Positions 18,781 through 26,698 of a stretch of DNA of 64,000 bases are shown here, piece by piece. The DNA is from Komagataella phaffii GS115 (lineage: Eukaryota; Ascomycota; Pichiomycetes; Pichiales; Pichiaceae), in contig NC_012964.1 of NCBI RefSeq assembly GCF_000027005.1, forward strand, positions 1,364,001-1,428,000, read 5' to 3'. Numbering within the stretch: position 1 is the stretch's first letter; each line of letters starts with the position of its first letter. The position numbers and the translations under genes were made by a program. The notes below the pieces were generated by a model that made no database searches, had not been told where the DNA came from, and saw only the letters and a program-made list of their open reading frames with translations.

Positions 18781-19914
18781 TCATTCGTCCAAATCTAATA
18801 TAGGATAGTTAAGGATCACCGCAACTCCAGTCAGCTCATCCAACTGTTTACCTGAATCGTGCAAGCTGGAGAGAATCGAGACATCTCCACCTTGAGCTTT
18901 CACTGTTTCAGCTATCTGAATGTATTTCTTTCTTTGGGAAATACTATCAGATCTGAACAATGAATCTGTCAACAAAAGGTGACGAATAGCACCTCCAATT
19001 TCCAAAGCCTTATCGCATTCATCAGGCCCATACCATGCCCTACCGTCATCCAAGTTCAGAATCTTGAAAAAGTCATCAAGAACGCTGATTTCTTTTGCAT
19101 ATTTTGTATCACTCAGTTTTTTCTGGAGCTCAGGGTTATGGAACGCCTCCTCCAACCCTTGTAAATAGCCGGTAGAAGAGTGAGTCACAATGAATTTTGA
19201 TTTTGCAGCCAACAGTTCCTTATTATTATCCTTCGCCGCTTTTTGGAAGAGTTTTGTAATAAGGTTATCCGCCACAAATCCTGGAGAGGCTAATACAATA
19301 GCTTTTAACTTCACATAGTCTAGATTCCTCAACATTGTATCAACGGTGCTGTCCAAAAATTTTGTGTAAGCCTTATCGTATGCGGAATTATCTCCCCGTC
19401 GTTTCTTGGGTATGGATTTTTCAACTTTGGCTCTCAATACTGTAAGACTTTCAGTAATAAGGCAAATATGAGCAACACCTTCTTGAAGCACAACAGCGCC
19501 AAGTTCAGCCTTCTCTTCTACTGAGCAGGACTTCGTAATAATATCATACGCCACTTGATCCCAATCAGATTTAAACAATGAGAACTTATGGTTATATTGG
19601 AGCTCTGCCGTATGGTAAGAGTTTAAGGGCACATCATCGTTTTGAGTTCGTGTACGCCCCTTTATGCGCATGATTTCATCTATGGGAGAGAAATCTACAT
19701 CCTCAACCTGTATTCTAAGGTTCACGATCTTTTTCTCTTGCTTTGCTTTGGATGACTCTTTCCCAGGCTTCTTGACATATCGCACTGTGGTCAGTTGAAC
19801 CTCATCGTCCTTGGCAATCAGATTATATACCGCCCAAAGATCTTCCTTATCTTCAGGTACAAGAACCACCACTCCACTAGAGTCCTTCTCAAACGATTGA
19901 CTTAGCAATTTCAT
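18781..19914 (-). CDS. DOM34: Dom34/Pelota, stalled-ribosome rescue factor
   Basis: This 377-residue eRF1-like protein binds the empty A site of stalled ribosomes with Hbs1 and promotes subunit splitting (no-go and non-stop decay). Family motifs: VLVPEDKEDLWAVYNLI near 20-35, VVLQEGVAHICLITESLTVLR at the start of the central domain, KAIVLASPGFVADN near 210-225, HSSTGYLQGLEEA near 260, RAWYGPDECDKALEIGGAIRHLLLTD near 310-330, and LTGVAVILNYPI at the C-terminus. The GGQ loop of eRF1 is absent, as in Dom34. ATG 19914 (MKLLSQSF) aligns with the Sc start; the 30 codons upstream begin only with TTG. Confidence 0.95.
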   Translation of the reverse strand: MKLLSQSFEKDSSGVVVLVPEDKEDLWAVYNLIAKDDEVQLTTVRYVKKPGKESSKAKQEKKIVNLRIQVEDVDFSPIDEIMRIKGRTRTQNDDVPLNSYHTAELQYNHKFSLFKSDWDQVAYDIITKSCSVEEKAELGAVVLQEGVAHICLITESLTVLRAKVEKSIPKKRRGDNSAYDKAYTKFLDSTVDTMLRNLDYVKLKAIVLASPGFVADNLITKLFQKAAKDNNKELLAAKSKFIVTHSSTGYLQGLEEAFHNPELQKKLSDTKYAKEISVLDDFFKILNLDDGRAWYGPDECDKALEIGGAIRHLLLTDSLFRSDSISQRKKYIQIAETVKAQGGDVSILSSLHDSGKQLDELTGVAVILNYPILDLDE

Positions 19915-20031
19915 CTTGGTATTCAAAAGGATGAGGAGTAGATGAGAATAGGTGATAAATGCGCAGGTAAAAATTATAGATGTCAGATGTCGAGTATTGA
20001 CCAAAAGACAAAAGAGTATTTAAACACTAAC

Positions 20032-21132
20032 TTAACTCACTTGAGCACCAACAAGCGTACTGGCATGGCATAAAGCTCCGGAAGAGTGTACCAGTTTAGC
20101 AGCTGGTTTTCCTTCCTCCTGGTAAAGAACTTCAAAAGCCTCGTTCGTTGTGAAACGAGGTTGAACAGTCTCAAAGATCTTCTTCTTTGGATTCAGCTGT
20201 TTCTCGGGAGTACCGTCGAAACCTTCGAAGAAAATCTTGTCACCAGCAGCGGCCCCCTCGGGTGGATTTACGAATTCAACACGGTCTATTTCCTTTTTGG
20301 AGGCACACAAAACCATAGCGGAGGACTTGATTCCTCTCATGTTAACTGGTTTAAGATTGGCAATGACCACAACATAACGTTGTTGCATATCCTCAATAGG
20401 AACATATTTCACTAGTCCAGAACATACAGTTCTTGGGCCTTCCGGATCACCCATGTCAATTGTTGACACATACAATGAATCAGCGTCTGGGTGCTTTACA
20501 GCTTTCTGGATGAATCCAACACGAAAGTCGACCATAGATGGGTTGGGAGGAACTTGCGAAGCATTGGCTTTGGCTTCGAGTTCCGCCCTGGCCTTAGCTT
20601 TTGCAGCCTTCTTTGCTTCCTTGGCTTCTTTAGCGGCCTTACGAGCGGCTTCATCTTGAGGAGGGCCAGTTGGTTTGCCTTCAGGCTTATCTTGAGCCTT
20701 GGATTTTTGGGGTTTCTGTAACTCTGCATCCCCCTTTGGTTGCTCCTTTTTCTTCTCTGGTTTAGCCTTGATCTCCCTTGGTACTTCAGCAGAGTAGTTA
20801 ACAGTGAATGGGGTTTTGGGCTCTAGGAGAGTGTGCTGAACAAGATCTGCCCATCTAATTATATGTCTATAACGACTCAAGTCTTCGATCGAGCTCCAGC
20901 TTCTCAGCATAGACTCGGTTTGAGAGAAAACATCAACATCTGCTTCAGATGGAGAGTTACCAACAATGTATGTTCTAGTTTTCAAGAACTCGTTCAACTT
21001 TGCAAGATTTTCAGGAAGTCTCAAAGCCAAAGTAGTCCATTGTGAAGCAAGAGCAGCTTCTTCGGCACTCAATTTTGGAAATGCAGAGACATCAATTCTA
21101 AGTTTCTGGAGTGGTTGTTCAAGGTCTGACAT
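20032..21132 (-). CDS. ARC1: tRNA-binding aminoacyl-tRNA synthetase cofactor Arc1
   Basis: This 366-residue cytoplasmic cofactor delivers tRNAs to MetRS and GluRS. The N-terminal GST-like synthetase-binding domain covers about 1-125. A Lys/Ala-rich linker with KKAAKAKARAELEAKAN lies at about 130-195 and binds tRNA non-specifically. The C-terminal EMAPII-like OB-fold domain begins at VDFRVGFIQKAVKHPDADSLY and includes VCSGLVKYV and NLKPVNMRGIKSSAMVLCAS. Its length matches Sc Arc1 (376 aa). ATG 21132 (MSDLEQPL) is chosen; the frame extends 11 codons upstream only to a GTG. It is divergent from ERT1. Confidence 0.93.
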   Translation of the reverse strand: MSDLEQPLQKLRIDVSAFPKLSAEEAALASQWTTLALRLPENLAKLNEFLKTRTYIVGNSPSEADVDVFSQTESMLRSWSSIEDLSRYRHIIRWADLVQHTLLEPKTPFTVNYSAEVPREIKAKPEKKKEQPKGDAELQKPQKSKAQDKPEGKPTGPPQDEAARKAAKEAKEAKKAAKAKARAELEAKANASQVPPNPSMVDFRVGFIQKAVKHPDADSLYVSTIDMGDPEGPRTVCSGLVKYVPIEDMQQRYVVVIANLKPVNMRGIKSSAMVLCASKKEIDRVEFVNPPEGAAAGDKIFFEGFDGTPEKQLNPKKKIFETVQPRFTTNEAFEVLYQEEGKPAAKLVHSSGALCHASTLVGAQVS

Positions 21133-21345
21133 TGGTATTATTGAAGAAAGGTCAGGATGATTCACTGAGACTTTTTTTTTCGCTTCAGTTTAGAGAGGTG
21201 CCTCCCAGCTTTTCCTTGCAGATGTCCCTTCAAAACGTCTCACCCTCAAACTGATTTTTCCTCACCCTGTCTTTCCGTAAACTATAATCACCCCCGCTCA
21301 CCAGAAAAACTGAACATCTGGTAGAATAGTCTTAGAGTACCAGAC

Positions 21346-22791
21346 ATGGTAGACAAAGCTACTACAGAGAGAAAACTGAAGGCTCCATTATCTGGTCGCA
21401 AAAGAGTACCTAAGAAAACTGCACATGCTTGTAATTACTGCCATCAGGCTCATATGACTTGTGATGACTCCAGGCCTTGCAAAAGATGCATACAACGGAA
21501 CTTAGCTGATTCTTGTAGGGATGCTCCACGTAAGAAAAAGAAATATTTAATGGATATCCCAGACGAAGTAGCAGACCCTTCTGCTCAGCAGTTAACTCCG
21601 GACGCAGTTATGGGACCTTCCCCTTCTACAATGACCCTTTCACAATCAAACGCATTCATGTCATCCGCTGCCGATCTAGAATATTCTATATTGGGAAATA
21701 TCATTCATCAGGATAGCGGTCAGTTCGTTGGCACTGATGGCACTGTCATTAGTCCTAGCATCAGTACATCAGATGACAATTCCCACATTACTCCTTTGGC
21801 ACACTATAATGGCGCAATCCAGGGACCTGCCGTATACACAAAATCTCCCTTGAATTTTGAAGGTTCCTACGCTATGACCCCAATTCAAAGACGCACAGAT
21901 ATTAATGAAATACAGCCTGATCTACTACGGAGTGAACCTTCCTCTAATGACACTTTTGGACCAACCTTACATGGAGAAGAGCCTTCTTGTGATAGCTCCA
22001 CTAACCAGTACTTTATAGGTCCCTCATTTTCGTCAGATGGCAGGGCTCAGACTCTGACATTTCCATACGTTGTTAGTCAGATTGAAAGAACCAAACGCTA
22101 CAATCCTAAAGAATTTCGTCGAAGAAACAAAAAATCAGCCATTTCGTTCAGTGTCGGTCTAATGACAGACGAATCCTCAGACAAAAGAGATGAGTCTATT
22201 ACGGGGTTGGTCTATCACGAACCATCTGAGATTTACTCCAAAATAAAAAGACCTTACTCGTATCCACAATACTACCACAGTTTAATCCTATATCTCAGAA
22301 AACGGTTTGATAAAGAATCACTAGTCGCCATGTCCAAGGCAATGGCCGAATATAGACCGTCATTCATAGCAGGAACCATGAACTTGAAGGAAGATGATTT
22401 GATATTTACAGAACAGTGTTTTCAAAGAACATTACTAGAGTACGATAACTACATTTCTATCAGTGGAACTCCTACGGTTGTTTGGAGGAGGACCTCACAA
22501 CTGGCCTATGTGGGGAGCGAGTTCTGTGTCCTCACTGGCTGGTCCAAAGAACAACTACTGGGAAGGTCAACGTTTATTGTTGAAATACTCGACGATAAAT
22601 CAGTGCTTGATTATTTTGAGCTTTTTTCTAAGATTGCCTTCGGTGACTTCAGAGGAGCTACTATGACAGAATGTACCCTGTTGACCCCTGATGGCAAAAA
22701 AATTCGAACCAGTTCGATATGGACTCTAAAGCGAGACGTTTTTGGCATACCCATGATGGTAATAGCAAATTTTCTCCCCATCTTGACATGA
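21346..22791 (+). CDS. ERT1: Zn2Cys6 regulator with PAS domain, Ert1/AcuK family
   Basis: This 481-residue nuclear regulator has an N-terminal zinc cluster at residues 29-57 with spacing C-x2-C-x6-C-x5-C-x2-C-x8-C (CNYCHQAHMTC onward), followed by the basic RKKKKYLMDIP linker typical of the Ert1/Gsm1/Rds2/AcuK family of gluconeogenesis and non-fermentative carbon regulators. A PAS-like domain occupies about 365-480 (ISGTPTVVWRRTSQLAYVG, EFCVLTGW, LLTPDGKKIRTSS). The conserved neighbourhood (YBR239C region) favours Ert1 over its paralogues. The middle is Ser/Thr-rich and low complexity. It is convergent with MLC1, 17 bp apart. Confidence 0.82.
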   Translation: MVDKATTERKLKAPLSGRKRVPKKTAHACNYCHQAHMTCDDSRPCKRCIQRNLADSCRDAPRKKKKYLMDIPDEVADPSAQQLTPDAVMGPSPSTMTLSQSNAFMSSAADLEYSILGNIIHQDSGQFVGTDGTVISPSISTSDDNSHITPLAHYNGAIQGPAVYTKSPLNFEGSYAMTPIQRRTDINEIQPDLLRSEPSSNDTFGPTLHGEEPSCDSSTNQYFIGPSFSSDGRAQTLTFPYVVSQIERTKRYNPKEFRRRNKKSAISFSVGLMTDESSDKRDESITGLVYHEPSEIYSKIKRPYSYPQYYHSLILYLRKRFDKESLVAMSKAMAEYRPSFIAGTMNLKEDDLIFTEQCFQRTLLEYDNYISISGTPTVVWRRTSQLAYVGSEFCVLTGWSKEQLLGRSTFIVEILDDKSVLDYFELFSKIAFGDFRGATMTECTLLTPDGKKIRTSSIWTLKRDVFGIPMMVIANFLPILT

Positions 22792-22808
22792 ACATATTAA
22801 ACACTACT

Positions 22809-23310
22809 TTACTGAGCCAAAATAGACTTGACAAACTCCACATAGTCTACATTACCTTCCTCCGTCACGTTGACACCCTTCAAAAGTTCATCAACTTCAC
22901 TGTCGGTCAGCTTCTCTCCAATGGATGTCAAGACGTATCTCAACTCTCCCACTCCAATAAATCCTGTGAGATTTTTGTCAAATACCTGCAAACCACGAAT
23001 ATAATCCTCTGGTTGCCCTAATGGCTTGAACCCATCCGGACGGTCAATAATCTTAACGTATGTGTCGAAATCCAACTCTGCGTTGTTAGGCAAATATTGT
23101 TCCTGTAGGTTGGAGATCTCGGCCAGGGTGGGGTTTTGTCCGACTGCCCTTAAAAGATCTCCAAGGGAGTCAGAGGACACCTTACCAGTTCCTTTCTTAT
23201 CGAATAAGGAGAAGGCATCTTTGTATGTTTTGGTATTTTGTGACTATACGCTGGTTAGAAAATATTCATCAGCAATGCAAAAGCAATTTTCCAATGTGGA
23301 AACGTACCAT
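22809..23310 (-). CDS. MLC1: Myosin light chain Mlc1, two exons
   Basis: This EF-hand protein of 145 residues is the essential light chain of class II and V myosins and is needed for cytokinesis. The first exon is only the ATG (23308-23310). An intron follows at 23244-23307, and exon 2 (22809-23243) encodes SQNTKTYKDAFSLFDKKGTG onward. Without splicing the frame has a stop (TAG) directly before exon 2 and would lose the first EF-hand. The protein then has SLGDLLRAVGQNPT, a central helix, LQVFDKNLTGFIGVGELRYVLTSIG and LTDSEVDELLKGV, aligning along the whole of Sc Mlc1 (149 aa). Calcium-coordinating positions are degenerate, as in Mlc1. It is divergent from DPH7 (187 bp). Confidence 0.93.
23244..23307 (-). 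other. MLC1 spliceosomal intron (64 nt)
   Basis: On the minus strand the intron starts GTACGT immediately after the ATG and ends TAG. A TCTAAC branch-point-like motif lies 11 nt before the 3' end. An earlier AACCAG is not a usable acceptor because it sits next to the branch point and gives the wrong frame. Removal joins ATG to TCA and restores the Mlc1 N-terminus. Confidence 0.88.
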
Positions 23311-23497
23311 AATGTTTGTTATAGAGTTTATATATCAAAATTGACGACGTTTAGATGTGTTATGTTTTCTTGATCTTTGCCCAAAACATGTAAACACGAG
23401 AAATGCGCGAGGCAAAGCACATATTACCCGGCTTTGGCAAGGATGTCCGATGTATTGCATCAATCCACTATCGTGCAGGTTTCTTTTCAAGTGGTAA

Positions 23498-24545
23498 ATG
23501 AATGCAACAAGAATAGCTGTGGTTAAGTCTAAACTTCCACCATGCTGCGTGAGGGTTTTGCCGCAAGATACTTCAATAATAGTACTAGGAACATACAAAC
23601 TGGAGCAAAATGGCTCACGACATGGAAGCATTGAGGTGTACAAACAGGAGGATTCAATCAACTACCTGCTAAATTATCCTACTGAATCTGCTATTTTAGA
23701 TCTCAAGATCAACCCATTCAATGCAAACATTTTAATAAGTGCTCATTCAACAGGAGAGATCATTATATGGAAAATAGATTCGGAAGACAAAACGAAATTG
23801 ACAAAAGTAGCAAGAGATTCAAGTGTTCGATCAAGATCCTGAGTGTCTTGCAACATCGATAGTCTTTTCACCGGTAATTGAAAACATAGTGTCTGTAACA
23901 GGCACAGATGGGTCAGTTAAGCTTGTGGACCTTGAACGAGGTGACATAACCAATTTTTCAACGAAGCACGATTTTGAGTGCTGGATCACAAACTTTGGAA
24001 GCCAGAATGCGTTAGAGAACGTTATTTTTAGTGGTGGTGACGACGCCCAATTGATTGCTCACGATTTAAGGGAGCCGAACACAAGTATATTTGCGTCCCG
24101 AAAGCTTCATGACGCAGGAGTCGTCAGTATTTTACCTTCTACTATCTGCTTGCACCAGTCACACACAAGCGAATGGAAGACGAATAACCCTTATGAATTG
24201 TGGACGGGATCATATGACGACCATATAAAATCCATTGATTTGAGAGTTTTACCTCCAAATAAACTTATTGCTGGATATCCTCCCCGAGTAATTGATGAGC
24301 TCAACTTAGGGGGTGGAGTCTGGAGATTAACGCCCTCTCCATTACCGAATGACGATAGAGTTTTGGTCAATTGCATGTATGATGGGGCACGAATAGTAAA
24401 TAAGGACGATGCTAAAGAATTTGAAGTGCTCAAGACATTTACTGGAGATCACGAAAGCATATGCTATGGTGGAGACTGGATTGAACCCTCTCAGGTAATC
24501 ACCACTAGCTTTTACGACGGAATAGTGCAATCATGGGTACCATAG
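23498..24545 (+). CDS. DPH7: Diphthamide biosynthesis WD-repeat protein Dph7, with a +1 frame break
   Basis: This WD-repeat protein is the diphthine methylesterase (Sc YBR246W/Rrt2, human WDR85) needed for the last step of diphthamide formation on eEF2. The first frame (23498-23842) carries KSKLPPCCVRVLP, IIVLGTYKLE, and AHSTGEIIIWKI. The second, shifted by +1 (open from 23811 to 24545), carries VFDQDPECLATSIVFSP, ECWITNFGSQNALENVIFSGGDDAQLIAHDLR, the WTGSYDDHIKSIDLR block and GDWI...TTSFYDG at the end. Together they cover the whole family length. Similarity continues directly if one A of the AA at 23812-23813 is ignored, so an intron is not needed. Either a sequence error or a real lesion explains this. 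Confidence 0.85.
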
Positions 24546-24570
24546 CTATAAGATAGAAAAAAAAAAAGCG

Positions 24571-25072
24571 TCACTCAGCAACTTCTTCCACCCATTTTTT
24601 GAGTTCTTCCCAATCTACTTCTTTATCTTTGTTGTCAATTAGTTCAAGATCACAGTATTGGCTAACGGGTAGTTGTTTTTTCTAAAGCTACCACTGTTGG
24701 AATTTTGGTTACCATATACGTGCTCAGCAATTGATGGTTTGCCGTTTCATCAGCTTCAATATCAACCATGTTGACAGATTTTTCGGTCTCCAACGAAACA
24801 ATCCTTTGAAGGGCCCCAGTCAGTTTATTTGAGGCAGTTTCACCACGATACACAAAATTGAGTAATAGCGGAGGCTTTTGGATTAGATAGGGATGTAATT
24901 CTGAAGGATCTCTGACTGGCAGGAAGATACGATTACCAGATTTGGTGCTAGCGGGTGGATAAAACAATTGTGTTCTGACTTTCAGCCAACCCCTTGATTG
25001 CCCAAACCATAGTGCTCCGGCAAGAAAAAGACCACCTCCGATGATATATTTATCTCTGGGTGTGAGAGCCAT
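24571..25072 (-). CDS. Membrane-anchored thioredoxin-fold protein, frame break near C-terminus
   Basis: I do not recognise an orthologue. The start ATG 25072 gives MALTPRDK, then one membrane segment (about 9-27, YIIGGGLFLAGALWFG), then a thioredoxin-like fold with LLLNFVYRGETASNK in place of the redox-active strand-helix (no CxxC), a VNMVDIEADE strand and the cis-Pro motif KIPTVVALEK. In the frame as given, translation stops at 24662 just after this. Shifting by one base within the six-T run 24676-24681 opens a frame to TGA at 24571 that ends in an amphipathic helix (DWEELKKWVEEVAE), exactly the missing last helix of the fold. I therefore treat the gene as 24571-25072 with one frame error. 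The frame is open upstream of 25072, with another ATG at 25195, but that segment looks non-coding. Localisation, perhaps mitochondrial, is inferred. Confidence 0.68.
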
Positions 25073-25348
25073 ATTAGTTGCTGATAGTAACAGTATCTCT
25101 CGCTTCACCCACCTGTTTTCATCCCACCTCCAAACATTATCATTGGAAAAAGTGACAATCACATGACTAGTCACATGGCCGGCTCCTGGGTACATTTTAT
25201 GCCCCACTCTTGCGCGATATGGGTCTAACCGGCGGCGTTACTAATATATTACTGAATCAGTTGTGACCAACAATAGTTACTATATCATTATCGGTTACTT
25301 TCCATAGTTGTTCACCTTTGATTTCGAGTTTATTTCAGCCTCCATCAA

Positions 25349-26392
25349 ATGTCCGCCGCTCACGATATTTCAAACGAGGATGACATGTTTGACCGCATGC
25401 CAATTATCTCGCCTGTATTGTCAGCCAACGAAAATTCAGCTCAATCAACCCCCAAGCCCATAGATATCAGACACGAAGATGAGCCTGAATTATCCATAAA
25501 ATCCGATAAACCGTCAGAGACTATTCACAATGATTTTGAAAAGCGACGACTGTTACCTGATGAGCTACCAGTAGTCGAGTGCATTGCCAGAGCCAGAATA
25601 CCAACTACTCAGGGGCCCGAGATCTTTTTGCATTTATACTCCAATAACGTCGATAATAAGGAACATCTGGCTATAGTTTTTGGGGAAGACATCAGGTCTA
25701 AGTCTTTGTTTCGAAGACGACCCAATGAAACTCAATCAGATCGAATGACTCGTGGAGCCTACGTCGGCAAACTATATCCTGGAAGGACTATAGCAGATAG
25801 AGATGAGAGATCAGGAAAGGAAATTACTTGTGATGCCAACGGAGAACTGATTTATTCAAAAGAAGAAATAGAACAAGAAATAAAGGACCCCACTTTGGTT
25901 AGGATCCATTCAGAGTGTTACACAGGAGAAACTGCATGGTCTGCCCGATGCGATTGTGGTGAACAATTCGATGAAGCTGGAAGGCTTATGGGTAAATTCG
26001 GTAAAGGATGTATCGTTTACTTGAGACAAGAAGGACGAGGTATCGGACTAGGTGAGAAACTGAAGGCCTACAATTTGCAAGATTTAGGTGCCGACACTGT
26101 ACAAGCAAATCTTTTACTAAGACACCCAGCAGACAAACGTTCTTTTTCTTTGGCAACAGCTATACTAATTGACTTAAATTTGACCAACGTTCGATTATTG
26201 ACGAACAACCCAGACAAGATTATAGCGGTGGAAGGAAAGAATCGGCTTGTAAAAGTCATTGAAAGAATTCCCATGGTTCCCCTTGCTTGGCAGCATAAGG
26301 ACAGCGGTATCCAATCAACAGAAGTTGACGGATATTTAAGGACTAAAATCGAGAGGATGGGTCATTTATTACAGAAACCTATTAATATATAG
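25349..26392 (+). CDS. RIB1: GTP cyclohydrolase II Rib1, riboflavin biosynthesis
   Basis: This 347-residue enzyme performs the first step of riboflavin synthesis, opening GTP to 2,5-diamino-6-ribosylamino-pyrimidinone phosphate. The zinc-binding cysteines are visible at about 190, 201 and 203 ([18 protein letters not shown]). The catalytic/GTP-binding stretch [19 protein letters not shown] follows near 225-245, and [14 protein letters not shown] [12 protein letters not shown] near 285. The first ~65 residues are acidic, Ser-rich and poorly conserved. Its length matches Sc Rib1 (345 aa). The ATG at 25349 is the first in frame. Confidence 0.96.
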   Translation: MSAAHDISNEDDMFDRMPIISPVLSANENSAQSTPKPIDIRHEDEPELSIKSDKPSETIHNDFEKRRLLPDELPVVECIARARIPTTQGPEIFLHLYSNNVDNKEHLAIVFGEDIRSKSLFRRRPNETQSDRMTRGAYVGKLYPGRTIADRDERSGKEITCDANGELIYSKEEIEQEIKDPTLVRIHSECYTGETAWSARCDCGEQFDEAGRLMGKFGKGCIVYLRQEGRGIGLGEKLKAYNLQDLGADTVQANLLLRHPADKRSFSLATAILIDLNLTNVRLLTNNPDKIIAVEGKNRLVKVIERIPMVPLAWQHKDSGIQSTEVDGYLRTKIERMGHLLQKPINI

Positions 26393-26698
26393 ATTAGTAA
26401 GTAGACTTTTCTCCTATAAAAAATATGAGTAATGGTGAAATGATATTTAAACTTTATACGCTAATCTTCTTCATCCTCACTCAATCTAATCGTTCGACGT
26501 CCTGATATTATATATTAAAAGAGAGTCGAAAGTAGTCCTGGTGAAATCTGAAAAAAAATATGCTAAACTTCTTCTATAGGAGACTGTTGAAACTTTTAAA
26601 TCATTCCATTTAATCATAATACCGTGGTGATAATAGCCTATGATTTTTACGAACTATGAACAAAGCACTAATATATACTATATTTACCAATAGTATAT
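26393..26698. terminator. Shared 3' region of RIB1 and the AIF-like gene
   Basis: This 306-bp interval lies between two converging stop codons. It is very A/T-rich with TATATA-type stretches (about 26500-26515 and 26666-26698), as expected for yeast cleavage and polyadenylation signals acting in both directions. I see no ORF of coding character or RNA gene. Confidence 0.4.

Noticed and set aside
19915..20004. 30-codon hydrophobic extension of DOM34
   Set aside because: It starts with TTG and has no counterpart in Dom34 proteins; the ATG at 19914 aligns with the family start.
23823..24545. Treating the second half of DPH7 as a separate gene
   Set aside because: Its first codon would be GTG inside a conserved repeat, and both halves together give one full-length Dph7.
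25073..25207. N-terminal extension of the thioredoxin-fold protein from ATG 25195 or GTG 25207
   Set aside because: The added residues look random, precede the natural membrane anchor and occupy promoter space shared with RIB1.
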